Positions 18,898 to 30,146 of a stretch of DNA of 36,981 nt are shown here, piece after piece. The notes beneath the pieces are model-generated. The model did not search any database and was not told the DNA's origin. It saw nothing but the letters and a program-made list of their open reading frames with translations. Source of the stretch: Winslowiella iniecta (GTDB taxonomy: Bacteria; Pseudomonadota; Gammaproteobacteria; Enterobacterales; Enterobacteriaceae); contig NZ_JRXE01000022.1 of NCBI RefSeq assembly GCF_001267535.1, positions 1 to 36,981 on the forward strand. The letters are read 5' to 3'. Numbering within the stretch: position 1 is the first letter of the stretch; each line of letters begins with the position of its first letter. The position numbers were made by a program, and so were the translations under genes.

Positions 18898-20157
18898 ATG
18901 AATCTTACCGAATTAAAAAATACGCCGGTTTCTGATCTGATAACTCTCGGCGAAAATATGGGGCTGGAAAACCTGGCCCGCATGCGCAAACAGGACATTA
19001 TTTTCGCCATCCTTAAGCAGCATGCAAAAAGTGGCGAAGATATCTTCGGCGATGGCGTGTTGGAGATATTGCAGGACGGATTTGGTTTCCTCCGTTCTGG
19101 AGACAGCTCCTACCTCGCCGGTCCCGATGATATCTACGTTTCTCCCAGCCAAATCCGCCGTTTTAACCTCCGCACTGGTGATACCATTTCAGGCAAGATT
19201 CGTCCGCCAAAAGAGGGCGAGCGTTATTTTGCACTGCTGAAGGTTAATGAGGTTAACTACGACAAACCCGAAAACGCGCGTAGCAAAATTCTGTTTGAGA
19301 ACCTAACGCCGCTGCACGCTAACTCGCGTCTGCGTATGGAGCGTGGTAATGGTTCTACCGAAGATTTAACCGCACGTGTACTCGACCTGGCTTCGCCAAT
19401 CGGTCGTGGTCAGCGTGGTTTGATCGTCGCACCGCCAAAAGCGGGTAAAACCATGCTGCTGCAGAACATTGCGCAGAGCATTGCCTACAATCATCCTGAT
19501 TGTGTGCTGATGGTATTGCTGATCGACGAACGTCCGGAAGAAGTGACCGAAATGCAGCGTCTGGTTAAGGGTGAAGTGATTGCTTCTACCTTTGATGAGC
19601 CGGCATCACGGCACGTGCAAGTTGCCGAGATGGTTATCGAGAAAGCCAAGCGTCTGGTTGAGCACAAGAAAGATGTCATCATCCTGCTTGACTCCATTAC
19701 TCGTCTGGCACGTGCTTATAACACCGTAGTACCGGCTTCCGGTAAAGTGTTAACCGGTGGTGTGGATGCTAACGCCCTGCATCGTCCGAAGCGTTTCTTC
19801 GGTGCTGCGCGTAACGTGGAAGAGGGCGGAAGCCTGACCATCATCGCGACCGCGCTGGTCGATACCGGTTCGAAGATGGATGAAGTAATTTACGAAGAGT
19901 TTAAAGGCACCGGTAACATGGAGCTGCATCTCGCCCGTAAAATTGCTGAAAAACGCGTCTTCCCGGCAATCGACTACAACCGCTCCGGTACCCGTAAAGA
20001 AGAGCTGCTGACTTCCCAGGAAGAGCTGCAGAAAATGTGGATCCTGCGCAAGATTATTCACCCGATGGGTGAGATCGATGCGATGGAGTTCCTCATCAAT
20101 AAGTTGGCGATGACCAAAACCAACGACGAATTCTTCGATATGATGAAGCGCTCCTAA
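18898..20157 (+). CDS. rho: Transcription termination factor Rho
   Basis: A 419-residue hexameric RNA helicase, identical in length and nearly identical in sequence to E. coli Rho. The N-terminal helical and cold-shock-like domain binds C-rich RNA, with DGFGFLR (60-66). The RecA-type ATPase core carries Walker A PPKAGKT (179-185), Walker B VIILLDS, and the secondary RNA-binding Q- and R-loops (the latter around [20 protein letters not shown]). It is followed by its own terminator. Confidence 0.99.
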   Translation: MNLTELKNTPVSDLITLGENMGLENLARMRKQDIIFAILKQHAKSGEDIFGDGVLEILQDGFGFLRSGDSSYLAGPDDIYVSPSQIRRFNLRTGDTISGKIRPPKEGERYFALLKVNEVNYDKPENARSKILFENLTPLHANSRLRMERGNGSTEDLTARVLDLASPIGRGQRGLIVAPPKAGKTMLLQNIAQSIAYNHPDCVLMVLLIDERPEEVTEMQRLVKGEVIASTFDEPASRHVQVAEMVIEKAKRLVEHKKDVIILLDSITRLARAYNTVVPASGKVLTGGVDANALHRPKRFFGAARNVEEGGSLTIIATALVDTGSKMDEVIYEEFKGTGNMELHLARKIAEKRVFPAIDYNRSGTRKEELLTSQEELQKMWILRKIIHPMGEIDAMEFLINKLAMTKTNDEFFDMMKRS

Positions 20158-20170
20158 AAAACAGAAAAAT

Positions 20171-20214
20171 CCCATAAATCGCCACGCTCAGACGTGGCGT
20201 TTTTCGTTTATGGG
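20171..20214 (+). terminator. rho terminator nested in a larger inverted repeat
   Basis: The core is CGCCACG/CGTGGCG (20180-20199) with loop CTCAGA and five Ts. It is enclosed by CCCATAAA (20171-20178) and TTTATGGG (20207-20214), an outer 8-bp perfect repeat that could extend the stem across the T-run. Confidence 0.88.
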
Positions 20215-20506
20215 CTATACGATATGTGGTGCCCGAGGGATTGCTCGGGTAGCACCGTAGTAGATGTGATCTTAATCTGGATTAAAATTAGCCCTTCTCC
20301 GTGGCGCTTTCTTTCAGTTTTCACTGATGGAATGTTTACGGAAATCGCGGTTAACTGTTCAAACGGGCCCCGAGCCCGCATATAAAATGATGGCAAGGAT
20401 AGCGTTAAAGTATTTGCCCTTCGCCATTGCAGGATTTCAGAATCGGGTATGACTTTTGCATATATATTGCATGTTGACCTGAGATTCTTTGCTGAGAGCT
20501 GTTAAT
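20215..20506 (+). promoter_or_regulatory. rho-wecA intergenic region (wec operon leader)
   Basis: No gene is visible in these 292 bp. One hairpin (20228-20256) pairs GGTGC-CCGAG with CTCGG-GTA-GCACC, leaving a 3-nt bulge. A second (20364-20378) pairs CGGGC with GCCCG. Neither has a T-run. A wec promoter must lie here or upstream; TATATT-like boxes near 20461-20468 have no convincing -35. I see no JUMPstart/ops element. Confidence 0.5.
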
Positions 20507-21604
20507 GTGAATTTACTCACGATGAGTACTGAGCTTGCTTCAATCTTTCTGTTTTCACTGGTATTTCTGTTTTTTGCGCGAAAAGTAGCTAAAAAAATTG
20601 GACTGGTGGACAAGCCAAACTACCGTAAACGCCATCAGGGCGTGATCCCACTTGTCGGTGGTATCTCAGTCTATGCAGGGATTTGCTTTACCTTTTTGAT
20701 CACCAATTACTATGTTCCGCATGCCTGGCTCTATCTCAGCTGTGCTGGCGTGCTGGTGCTGATCGGTGCACTGGACGATCGCTATGATATTAGCGTGAAG
20801 CTGCGTGCCTCGGTTCAGGCGCTGATTGCGATTGTGATGATGTATTACGGTAATCTTTACCTGCTCAGTCTCGGCCATATTTTTGGATCCTGGGAGCTGG
20901 TCGTCGGGCCATTTGGTTATGTACTGACGCTGTTTGCAGTGTGGGCGGCAATTAACGCCTTCAATATGGTGGACGGCATTGACGGTCTGCTGGGCGGGCT
21001 GTCGTGCGTGACCTTTGCCGCCATCGGCATCATCCTGTTTATTGACGGTCAGCTCAGTCTGGCGATGTGGTGCTTTGCCATGATCGCGGCCATTGTGCCT
21101 TATATCCTGCTGAATCTCGGCACCTTTGGAAGACGCTATAAAGTGTTTATGGGAGACGCGGGCAGTACGCTGATTGGTTTCACAATTATCTGGATTTTAC
21201 TGGAAACCACGCAGGGTGAAACGCATCCGATTACGCCGGTAACTGCACTGTGGCTGATTGCGATTCCGCTGATGGACATGATTGCCATTATGTACCGCCG
21301 GTTGCGTAAGGGGATGAGCCCGTTCTCTGCCGATCGTCAGCACATCCATCACTTGATCATGCGAGCAGGTTTTACCTCTCGTCAGGCTTTTGTGCTGATC
21401 ACGCTGGCAGCCGCGCTGTTGGCGGGAATTGGAGTGATGGGCGAATATCTAAAATTTATTCCTGAATGGGTGATGTTGGCATTGTTCTTGCTTGCATTTG
21501 CTTTGTATGGCTACTGCATAAAACGTGCCTGGCGAGTGGCGCGATTTATTAAACGTATGAAGCGCAGAATGCGCAACTCGAGTGCCAATAAAAACATTTC
21601 CTGA
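20507..21604 (+). CDS. wecA: Undecaprenyl-phosphate GlcNAc-1-phosphate transferase WecA
   Basis: A 365-residue polytopic membrane enzyme (E. coli Rfe, 367) that transfers GlcNAc-1-P from UDP-GlcNAc to undecaprenyl phosphate, starting ECA synthesis and, where present, some O antigens. About eleven hydrophobic helices are visible. Catalytic/Mg residues fit D90-D91 (ALDDRYD), D156 and D159 (NMVDGIDG), and the cytoplasmic HIHH motif is present. The start is taken as GTG 20507 (VNLLT corresponds to E. coli MNLLT) with GAGAG eight bases upstream; ATG 20522 and TTG 20489 are alternatives. It is the first gene of the operon. Confidence 0.97.
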   Translation: MNLLTMSTELASIFLFSLVFLFFARKVAKKIGLVDKPNYRKRHQGVIPLVGGISVYAGICFTFLITNYYVPHAWLYLSCAGVLVLIGALDDRYDISVKLRASVQALIAIVMMYYGNLYLLSLGHIFGSWELVVGPFGYVLTLFAVWAAINAFNMVDGIDGLLGGLSCVTFAAIGIILFIDGQLSLAMWCFAMIAAIVPYILLNLGTFGRRYKVFMGDAGSTLIGFTIIWILLETTQGETHPITPVTALWLIAIPLMDMIAIMYRRLRKGMSPFSADRQHIHHLIMRAGFTSRQAFVLITLAAALLAGIGVMGEYLKFIPEWVMLALFLLAFALYGYCIKRAWRVARFIKRMKRRMRNSSANKNIS

Positions 21605-21625
21605 ATAAAACAGGTAAAGGACGCC

Positions 21626-22678
21626 ATGAAAACAGAACCTGAAGCTTTGTCACGATCGGCCACTGTGGATAATGAGTTAGATATTCGCGGTCTTTGCTGC
21701 ACGCTATGGCGAGGCAAACCATGGATTATCGGTCTGGCGTTACTGTTTATCGCTGTCGCCTTTATTTATTCACTGTTGGTGAAGCAGGAGTGGAGCACCA
21801 CGGCGATTACTGACCGCCCGACGGTCAATATGCTCGGTGGTTACTACTCCCAGCAACAGTTTCTGCGTAACCTCGATGCGCGTACCAGTTCCATGGCGGT
21901 TGCGCCGCAACCCACGGTGATGGAAGACGCCTACCAGGAGTTTGCGATGCAGCTGTCAGCTTATGACACGCGCCGCGACTTCTGGCTGCAGACCGATTAC
22001 TACCAGCACCGTAAAAGTGGCAACAGCAAAAATGATGCCGCCCTGCTGGATGAAATGGTCAATAACATCCAGTTTACTGCCGCCGATGCGACAAAAAATA
22101 TCAATGATACTGTCAGACTGGTGGCTGAAACGGCGGCAGATGCCAACAACCTGCTGCGTCAGTATGTCGCCTTTGCCAGCCAGCGTTCTGCGCGTCATCT
22201 TAATGAAGAGCTGACCGGTGCCTGGGCAGCGCGCACGATTCAGCTAAAAGCGCAGGTTAAACGTCAGGAAGCGGTTGCGAAGGCGATTTACGATCGCCAG
22301 ATTAATGCGGTGCAGCAGGGGCTGAAAATTGCTCAGCAGCAAGGGATTAATCAGACCAAAACTGACACCCCTTCTGAGCAATTACCCGATTCCGAACTGT
22401 TCCTGCTGGGACGCCCGATGTTGCAGGCGCGTTTAGAAAACCTTGAGGCCAGCGGCCCGAGCTACGATCTGGATTACGATCAAAACAGAGCGATGCTGTC
22501 GACACTGGATGTCGGGCCGACGCTGGATGCCAAGTTCCAGACTTATCGCTATCTGCGGACGCCGGAAGAGCCTGTTAAGCGCGACAGTCCGCGTCGCCTG
22601 TTCTTAATGATTATGTGGGGTGCAGTGGGTGCGCTAATTGGCGCAGGCGTTGCGCTGGTACGTCGACCACGCGCTTAA
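21626..22678 (+). CDS. wzzE: ECA chain-length regulator WzzE
   Basis: A 350-residue polysaccharide co-polymerase (E. coli 348) of the inner membrane. Transmembrane helices lie at about 33-51 and 326-346, with a large periplasmic, partly coiled-coil domain between them, the typical Wzz topology. It sets the modal number of repeat units added by WzyE. The end of the second helix is followed by the basic tail RRPRA. The gene sits 21 nt after wecA. Confidence 0.95.
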   Translation: MKTEPEALSRSATVDNELDIRGLCCTLWRGKPWIIGLALLFIAVAFIYSLLVKQEWSTTAITDRPTVNMLGGYYSQQQFLRNLDARTSSMAVAPQPTVMEDAYQEFAMQLSAYDTRRDFWLQTDYYQHRKSGNSKNDAALLDEMVNNIQFTAADATKNINDTVRLVAETAADANNLLRQYVAFASQRSARHLNEELTGAWAARTIQLKAQVKRQEAVAKAIYDRQINAVQQGLKIAQQQGINQTKTDTPSEQLPDSELFLLGRPMLQARLENLEASGPSYDLDYDQNRAMLSTLDVGPTLDAKFQTYRYLRTPEEPVKRDSPRRLFLMIMWGAVGALIGAGVALVRRPRA

Positions 22679-22730
22679 TCGCGCGCTTACCTGATTCCGT
22701 ACTTACGGCAGACGAATTAAGAGAGCTACA

Positions 22731-23861
22731 GTGAAAGTATTGACTGTTTTCGGCACGCGTCCGGAAGCCATTAAAATGGCGCCGCTGGTCCATGCCTTAT
22801 CTCAGGATCCGCAAATTGACTCGCGTCTCTGTGTCACCGCCCAGCATCGTGAGATGCTGGACCAGGTGCTGCGATTGTTTTCGCTGACGCCGGATTACGA
22901 CCTGAATATTATGCGTCCTGAGCAGGGACTGACCGAAATTACCTGTCATATTCTGGAAGGTTTAAAAGCGGTTTTTGCTGATTTTAAACCAGATGTAATC
23001 CTGGTGCATGGCGATACCACCACCACGATGGCCGCCAGCCTTGCTGCTTTCTATCATCGAATTCCGGTGGGTCACGTTGAAGCCGGACTGCGTACTGGCG
23101 ATCTCTGGTCTCCCTGGCCAGAAGAGGGCAACCGCAAACTCACCGGCCATTTAGCCAGTTTACATTTTACGCCGACCGAAAATTCACGGCAGAATTTGCT
23201 GCGCGAAAACCTGCCCGCTGAACGCGTTTTTGTCACCGGTAATACGGTGATTGACGCACTGTTCTGGGTTCGGGATCAGGTGCTGAAAGATGACGCGTCA
23301 TGCGAGAATCTTGCCAGCCGCTATCCGTTTTTACAGGCGGATAAGAAAATGATTCTGGTCACCGGCCATCGTCGCGAAAGCTTTGGCGAAGGTTTTGAGC
23401 GAATCTGCCACGCGCTGGCGGAAATCGCCCGCCTGCATCCGGAAGCGCAAATTGTCTATCCGGTTCATCTCAATCCCAACGTCAGCGAGCCGGTCAATCG
23501 TATCCTGAAAGATATCGATAATATCGCGTTGATCGAGCCGCAAGAGTATTTGCCATTCGTCTGGCTGATGCAGCGCTCATGGCTGATTCTTACTGACTCC
23601 GGCGGCATTCAGGAAGAAGCGCCATCGCTGGGCAAACCGGTGTTGGTGATGCGTGACACCACCGAGCGACCTGAAGCGGTTGATGCCGGTACGGTTCGTC
23701 TGGTGGGCACCGATGTTGAGCGGATTGTGTCCGAAGTCAACCGCCTGCTGACCGACGAAGATGAATACCACGCGATGAGTCGCGCGCATAATCCTTATGG
23801 TGATGGTCATGCCTGCGAGCGCATCGTACAGGCTCTGAAAAATAATCGAGTAACCCTATGA
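22731..23861 (+). CDS. wecB: UDP-GlcNAc 2-epimerase (non-hydrolysing)
   Basis: A 376-residue cytoplasmic GT-B-fold epimerase, same length as E. coli WecB, that makes UDP-ManNAc for ECA. The residues implicated in catalysis, D95, E117, E131 and H213 ([10 protein letters not shown]), are at the same numbers as in E. coli. It begins with GTG at 22731, 52 nt after wzzE, with AGAGAG upstream. The wecC start overlaps its stop by four bases. Confidence 0.97.
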   Translation: MKVLTVFGTRPEAIKMAPLVHALSQDPQIDSRLCVTAQHREMLDQVLRLFSLTPDYDLNIMRPEQGLTEITCHILEGLKAVFADFKPDVILVHGDTTTTMAASLAAFYHRIPVGHVEAGLRTGDLWSPWPEEGNRKLTGHLASLHFTPTENSRQNLLRENLPAERVFVTGNTVIDALFWVRDQVLKDDASCENLASRYPFLQADKKMILVTGHRRESFGEGFERICHALAEIARLHPEAQIVYPVHLNPNVSEPVNRILKDIDNIALIEPQEYLPFVWLMQRSWLILTDSGGIQEEAPSLGKPVLVMRDTTERPEAVDAGTVRLVGTDVERIVSEVNRLLTDEDEYHAMSRAHNPYGDGHACERIVQALKNNRVTL

Positions 23862-25120
23862 GTTTTAATATTATTTCAGTTATTGGTCTGGGCTATATTG
23901 GCCTGCCAACCGCCGCCGCTTTTGCCTCACACCAGAAAAAAGTAATTGGCATTGATATTAATCAGCGTGCAGTGGATACCATTAATCGCGGCGAAATTCA
24001 TATTGTCGAACCCGATCTTGACCGCGTAGTGAAAAGCGCGGTGGAAGGCGGCTGGTTGCAGGCCGCGCTTAAACCGACGGCGGCCGACGCCTTTTTGATT
24101 GCGGTGCCAACACCGTTTAAAGGCGATCATCAGCCGGATATGTGTTACGTGCAGGCGGCGGCGCTGTCGCTGGCGGAAGTACTGAAAAAGGGCGATTTGG
24201 TGATTCTCGAATCCACCTCGCCGGTCGGCGCTACCGAGCAAATGGCGGAATGGCTGGCGGAAGCCCGCCCCGATTTAACCTTCCCGCAGCAGGCTGGCGA
24301 GCAGGCCGATATCAATATTGCCTACTGCCCGGAGCGCGTATTGCCGGGTCAGGTGATGGTCGAACTGATCAAAAATGATCGGGTCATCGGCGGCATGTCA
24401 CCGGTCTGCTCGGCGCGTGCCAGCGAACTGTATAACATTTTCCTTGAAGGGGAGTGCGTGATCACCAATGCGCGCACCGCAGAGATGTGTAAGCTGACGG
24501 AAAACAGTTTCCGCGACGTTAACATTGCGTTTGCCAATGAGCTTTCCCTGATTTGTGCCGATCAGGGGATTAACGTCTGGGAACTGATTGCACTGGCGAA
24601 TCGCCACCCGCGCGTGAATATTTTGCAGCCGGGGCCGGGCGTTGGTGGTCACTGCATCGCGGTGGATCCGTGGTTTATCGTGGCACAAAATCCGACGCAG
24701 GCGCGACTGATTCGCACCGCCCGCGAAGTGAACGACGGTAAACCACACTGGGTGCTGGATCAGGTCAAGCGCACGGTGGCAGATTGCCTGGCACACAGCG
24801 ACAAGCGTGCCAGTGAGCTGAAAGTGGCCTGTTTTGGTCTGGCATTTAAACCGAATATTGACGATCTGCGCGAAAGCCCGGCGATGTCGGTCGCCCATCT
24901 GGTCGCTGACTGGAATGCCGGTGAAACCTGGGTGGTGGAGCCGAATGTGAAGAGCATTCCGGAAAAACTGGCAAACGAAGCAACGCTGGTCTCAATGGAG
25001 ACCGCCTTACAGCATGCCGACGTGCTGGTGATGCTGGTGGATCATCAACAATTTAAAGCGATTGATGGCGCGCAAATTAACCAGCCGTGGATTGTTGATA
25101 CTAAAGGAGTCTGGCGTTGA
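23858..25120 (+). CDS. wecC: UDP-N-acetyl-D-mannosamine dehydrogenase
   Basis: A 420-residue NAD-dependent UDP-sugar dehydrogenase, same length as in E. coli, that oxidises UDP-ManNAc to UDP-ManNAcA. The Rossmann motif [10 protein letters not shown] starts at residue 10, and the catalytic cysteine is C266 in [15 protein letters not shown]-terminal UDP-binding domain follows ([16 protein letters not shown]). It overlaps wecB by ATGA and rffG by TTGA, so translation of the three is probably coupled. Confidence 0.97.
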   Translation: MSFNIISVIGLGYIGLPTAAAFASHQKKVIGIDINQRAVDTINRGEIHIVEPDLDRVVKSAVEGGWLQAALKPTAADAFLIAVPTPFKGDHQPDMCYVQAAALSLAEVLKKGDLVILESTSPVGATEQMAEWLAEARPDLTFPQQAGEQADINIAYCPERVLPGQVMVELIKNDRVIGGMSPVCSARASELYNIFLEGECVITNARTAEMCKLTENSFRDVNIAFANELSLICADQGINVWELIALANRHPRVNILQPGPGVGGHCIAVDPWFIVAQNPTQARLIRTAREVNDGKPHWVLDQVKRTVADCLAHSDKRASELKVACFGLAFKPNIDDLRESPAMSVAHLVADWNAGETWVVEPNVKSIPEKLANEATLVSMETALQHADVLVMLVDHQQFKAIDGAQINQPWIVDTKGVWR

Positions 25121-26184
25121 AACGCATTCTTGTCACCGGCGGTGCCGGATTTATTGGTTCAGCCGTGGTAAGGCATATCCTCACGGAAACCGAAGATTGC
25201 GTGGTTATCGTCGACAAACTGAGCTATGCCGGAAATCTGGCCTCGCTGGCACCGGTTGCGGATGACCCGCGCTTGGCCTTTGAGCAGGTTGATATTTGTG
25301 ACCGTGCGGCGCTGGACCGGGTTATCGCCCAGTATCAGCCTGATGCCATTATGCATCTTGCCGCAGAAAGCCATGTTGATCGCTCGATTGATGGCCCGGT
25401 CGCCTTTATTGAAACCAATATCGTCGGCACTTATCAGCTGTTAGAAGCGGCACGTCACTACTGGTCGGCACTGGACGATGCAAAGAAAGCCGCGTTTATC
25501 TTCCACCATATCTCAACCGATGAAGTGTTTGGCGACCTGCACGATGGCGACGCGCTGTTTACCGAAAGCACTCCTTATGCGCCGAGCAGCCCCTATTCGG
25601 CCAGTAAAGCCAGCAGCGATCATCTGGTTCGCGCCTGGTTGCGTACTTACGGTTTGCCGGTGGTCATCACCAACTGCTCAAATAATTACGGCCCGTATCA
25701 CTTTCCGGAAAAACTGATTCCGCTGATGATCATCAACGCGCTGGCCGGTAAACCGCTGCCGGTATATGGCAACGGTGGACAAATTCGTGACTGGCTGTAC
25801 GTGGAAGACCATGCGCGCGCACTGTATCGGGTGATGACGCAGGGCCGCGTTGGCGAGACCTACAATATCGGTGGGCATAATGAACGCCGTAATATTGAAG
25901 TGGTTGAAACACTGTGCGCGCTGCTGGAAGAGCTGGCACCGGAAAAACCGGCGGGCATCAGTCATTACCGTGATTTGATCACCTTTGTTACCGACCGTCC
26001 GGGCCATGATTTACGCTATGCGATTGATGCCAGCAAAATCGATCGCGAGCTCGGCTGGCGGCCACAGGAGACATTCGAAAGCGGCATGCGCAAAACCGTC
26101 AGCTGGTTTTTAGCCAATGAAAGCTGGTGGCAAAACATTCTGAATGGCAGCTACAAGCTCGAACGTCTTGGCTTGTCCCGGTAA
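25117..26184 (+). CDS. rffG: dTDP-glucose 4,6-dehydratase
   Basis: A 355-residue extended short-chain dehydrogenase that converts dTDP-glucose to dTDP-4-keto-6-deoxyglucose for Fuc4NAc synthesis. It has NAD-binding GGAGFIGS (8-15), active-site STDE (133-136) and Y160/K164 (SPYSASKAS). The start codon is TTG at 25117, overlapping the wecC stop, with AAAGGAGT just upstream. Its TTG start may limit translation or make it dependent on wecC. A paralogue rfbB could exist elsewhere, but the location between wecC and rffH identifies this copy. Confidence 0.96.
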   Translation: MKRILVTGGAGFIGSAVVRHILTETEDCVVIVDKLSYAGNLASLAPVADDPRLAFEQVDICDRAALDRVIAQYQPDAIMHLAAESHVDRSIDGPVAFIETNIVGTYQLLEAARHYWSALDDAKKAAFIFHHISTDEVFGDLHDGDALFTESTPYAPSSPYSASKASSDHLVRAWLRTYGLPVVITNCSNNYGPYHFPEKLIPLMIINALAGKPLPVYGNGGQIRDWLYVEDHARALYRVMTQGRVGETYNIGGHNERRNIEVVETLCALLEELAPEKPAGISHYRDLITFVTDRPGHDLRYAIDASKIDRELGWRPQETFESGMRKTVSWFLANESWWQNILNGSYKLERLGLSR

Positions 26185-26207
26185 ACGCAACAGAGAAGGA
26201 GCAGGCG

Positions 26208-27066
<859 letters not shown>

Positions 27067-27089
<23 letters not shown>

Positions 27090-27759
27090 ACCCCTTGAGT
27101 GGGAAAACAGCTTTTTCGCACTTAACAGTGGGCTGCTGGACTTTAGCGTGCCGCAGCCACTCAGTTCTGAACAACTGACGGCCTTTGATGTGGTACAGGC
27201 CAAACTCCACAGCCAGCAGACGGCCGAAATTGATGCCCTGAGCGCGCTTGGCTTTCAGTTAGTGGAAGGCGAAGCCGATTTATCACTGACCATCAGCGGC
27301 ACGCAGCGGCAATCTGGCATTCGTATTGCACGTACTGAGCATATTGCACAGCTGCGCGCGGTGGCCAGCGAAGCCTTTGCACAAAGCCGTTTCCGCGCGC
27401 CCTGGTATCAGCCGGGTGACAGTGGGCGCTTTTATGCGCAGTGGATTGAAAATGCGGTACGCGGCAGCTTCGATCATCAGTGCCTGCTGGCAATGGATGA
27501 AGCAGGGGCAATGGAAGGTTTTGTGTCACTACGTGAATTAAGCGACGGTGAAGCGCGTATCGGCCTGCTGGCAACCTTGCCACAAGCGCGTGGCAAAGGG
27601 GTCGGCAAGCGGCTGGTTCAGGCCGCAGCGGACTGGTGCCAGGCGCGTCGACTGACGCGTTTACGCGTGGCAACTCAACTGAGCAATCTCGCCGCACTGC
27701 GGCTCTATCTTGCAAGCGGTGCCAGTCTCGACAGCACCGCTTACTGGCTATACAGGTAA
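27067..27759 (+). CDS. wecD: dTDP-4-amino-4,6-dideoxygalactose N-acetyltransferase
   Basis: A 230-residue GNAT-family enzyme (E. coli WecD/RffC about 224) that acetylates TDP-Fuc4N with acetyl-CoA to yield TDP-Fuc4NAc. The acetyl-CoA loop is RGKGVG (175-180), and the C-terminal TAYWLYR is shared with E. coli. The start at 27067 (MPVLASI) matches the family and overlaps rffH by 23 bases. An upstream ATG at 27040 gives a longer, unsupported N-terminus. Confidence 0.94.
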
Positions 27760-27763
27760 CCCA

Positions 27764-28894
27764 ATGATTCCATTTAATGCGCCACCGATAGTCGGAACCG
27801 AAATCGAATATATGCAGTCAGCCATGGCCAGCGGCAAGCTGTGCGGTGATGGCGGCTTTACACGTCGTTGTCAGCAGTGGATGGAGCAACATTTCGGCAG
27901 CAAAAAAGTGCTGCTGACGCCATCCTGTACCGCTTCGCTGGAGATGGCCGCGATACTGATTGATATTCAGCCCGGCGATGAAGTGATTATGCCGAGCTAC
28001 ACCTTTGTTTCAACGGCGAACGCCTTTGTGCTGCGCGGTGCCACCATCGTATTTGTCGATGTGCGGCCAGACACCATGAATATCGATGAGACATTGATTG
28101 AAGCGGCGATCACTGAGAAAACTCGCGCCATCGTGCCGGTGCATTACGCCGGGGTTGCCTGTGAAATGGACGCGATTATGGCGCTGGCACAACAGTATAA
28201 GCTGTTTGTGATTGAGGATGCCGCGCAGGGCGTGATGTCGACTTACAAAGGTAAGGCGCTCGGCAGTATCGGCCATATTGGCTGCTTCAGCTTCCATGAA
28301 ACCAAAAACTACACCGCGGGCGGGGAAGGCGGTGCCACGCTGATTAATGATGCATCGCTGGTTGAGCGTGCGGAAATTATTCGCGAAAAAGGCACCAACC
28401 GCAGCCAGTTCTTCCGCGGGCAGGTGGATAAATATACCTGGCGCGATATCGGTTCGAGTTATCTGATGTCGGACCTCCAGGCCGCCTGGTTATGGGCGCA
28501 ACTGGAAGCGGCGACGAAGATTAATCATCAGCGCCTCAGCCTGTGGCAGCACTACTACGATGCGCTGCAACCGCTGGCCGACAGTGGTCGTATTACGCTG
28601 CCTTCCGTCCCGGCCGACTGTCAGCAGAATGCGCATATGTTTTACATCAAGCTGCGCGACCAGCAAGAGCGTCAGGCGTTAATTGACTGGCTGAAGGAAG
28701 CGGAAATCCTCGCGGTGTTCCACTATATTCCGCTGCATTCGTCACCGGCGGGCAAGCGTTTTGGCCGTTTTGCGGGCGATGACCGTTTCACTACTCCGGA
28801 AAGTGAGCGCCTGCTGCGTCTGCCGCTGTTTTACAATTTATCGGACAATAACCAGCATACGGTTATCAATTCGCTACTGAGCTTCTTTTCCTGA
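27764..28894 (+). CDS. wecE: dTDP-4-amino-4,6-dideoxygalactose transaminase
   Basis: A 376-residue PLP sugar aminotransferase of the DegT/DnrJ/EryC1/StrS family, same length as E. coli WecE. It aminates dTDP-4-keto-6-deoxyglucose to TDP-Fuc4N using glutamate. The PLP lysine is K181 in FHETKNYTAGGEGG. The ATG at 27764 lies 4 nt after wecD. In pathway order it acts after RffG and before WecD. Confidence 0.97.
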   Translation: MIPFNAPPIVGTEIEYMQSAMASGKLCGDGGFTRRCQQWMEQHFGSKKVLLTPSCTASLEMAAILIDIQPGDEVIMPSYTFVSTANAFVLRGATIVFVDVRPDTMNIDETLIEAAITEKTRAIVPVHYAGVACEMDAIMALAQQYKLFVIEDAAQGVMSTYKGKALGSIGHIGCFSFHETKNYTAGGEGGATLINDASLVERAEIIREKGTNRSQFFRGQVDKYTWRDIGSSYLMSDLQAAWLWAQLEAATKINHQRLSLWQHYYDALQPLADSGRITLPSVPADCQQNAHMFYIKLRDQQERQALIDWLKEAEILAVFHYIPLHSSPAGKRFGRFAGDDRFTTPESERLLRLPLFYNLSDNNQHTVINSLLSFFS

Positions 28895-28895
28895 T

Positions 28896-30146
28896 ATGTC
28901 ACTGGCTAAAGCCTCAGTGTGGACCGCGGCGTCGACACTGGTAAAAATCGCTGCCGGATTGCTGGTGGTCAAGCTGCTGGCCGTGTCATACGGGCCGAGC
29001 GGTGTCGGGCAGGCGGGTAATTTCCGCCAACTGATTACTGTGCTGGGCGTGCTGGCAGGTGCCGGCATTTTTAACGGTATTACCAAATACGTTGCAGAGT
29101 ATCAACAGCAGCCTGAGCAACTGCGGGCGGCGACCGGTACTGCATCAACCATGGTGCTGGGCTTCTCGACGCTGCTGGCGGTGGTTTTCCTGCTGGCAGC
29201 GAAGCCGATCAGTATCGGGCTGTTTGGCCATGCGGATTATCAGCAGGTGGTGCGCATCGTGGCGTTCCTGCAAATGGGCATTGCCTGGGCCAACCTGTCG
29301 CTGGCGATCATGAAAGGCTTTCGCGATGCGATGGGTAACGCGCTGGCGCTGATAATTGGCAGCCTGATTGGTGTCGTCGCCTATTACGCCTGTTACCGAG
29401 TTGGCGGCTACAGCGGCGCGTTGGTCGGGCTGGCGCTGGTTCCGGCGCTGGTGGTGGTGCCTGCGGCGCTGCTGCTGGCAAAACGCGACCATCTGCCGAT
29501 GCGCTATTTGTTGCCACAGTGGCACAGTGAACTGGCGCGCAATCTCGGTAAATTTACCCTGATGGCGTTAATCACGTCGGTGACCTTGCCGGTGGCCTGG
29601 GTGATGATGCGTAACCTGCTGGCGGCGCATTACAGCTGGGAAGAGGTGGGTTTATGGCAGGGTGTCACCAGTATTTCCGACGCTTATCTGCAATTTATCA
29701 CCGCCACGTTCAGCGTCTGGCTGTTGCCAACCCTGTCGCGGCTGAAGACGAAAGCGGAAATCTCCGCAGAGATCCTGCGTGCGCTGCGCTTTGTGATTCC
29801 GGCGGTGGCGGCGGTCAGTTTCTGCGTCTGGCTGTTGCGCGACTTCGCCATCTGGCTGCTGTTTTCCAGCCAGTTTAGCGGTATGCGCGACCTGTTTGCC
29901 TGGCAGTTGCCGGGTGATGTGCTGAAAGTCGCCTCTTACGTCTTCGGTTATCTGGTCATCGCTAAGGCGTCATTACGTTTCTACATTTTAACTGAAATCA
30001 GCCAGTTTATTTTACTCACGGCATTTTCACGTTTATTGATTCCGCTACATGGCGCAACCGGGGCGGCACAAGCCTATCTGGCAACCTATGTGGTTTATTT
30101 TGCGCTGTGTTGCAGCGCTTTCATCATTTATCGTCGACGAGTATGA
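28896..30146 (+). CDS. wzxE: ECA lipid III flippase WzxE
   Basis: A 416-residue polytopic inner-membrane protein of the polysaccharide-export MATE/MOP superfamily, same length as E. coli WzxE. About twelve hydrophobic helices can be seen, starting at residue 10. It moves undecaprenyl-PP-GlcNAc-ManNAcA-Fuc4NAc across the membrane. The start is one base after the wecE stop; its own stop overlaps wecF by ATGA. Confidence 0.96.
   Translation: MSLAKASVWTAASTLVKIAAGLLVVKLLAVSYGPSGVGQAGNFRQLITVLGVLAGAGIFNGITKYVAEYQQQPEQLRAATGTASTMVLGFSTLLAVVFLLAAKPISIGLFGHADYQQVVRIVAFLQMGIAWANLSLAIMKGFRDAMGNALALIIGSLIGVVAYYACYRVGGYSGALVGLALVPALVVVPAALLLAKRDHLPMRYLLPQWHSELARNLGKFTLMALITSVTLPVAWVMMRNLLAAHYSWEEVGLWQGVTSISDAYLQFITATFSVWLLPTLSRLKTKAEISAEILRALRFVIPAVAAVSFCVWLLRDFAIWLLFSSQFSGMRDLFAWQLPGDVLKVASYVFGYLVIAKASLRFYILTEISQFILLTAFSRLLIPLHGATGAAQAYLATYVVYFALCCSAFIIYRRRV

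Noticed and set aside
20194..20385. A 63-codon frame downstream of rho
   Set aside because: It begins inside the rho terminator and has no family similarity that I recognise.
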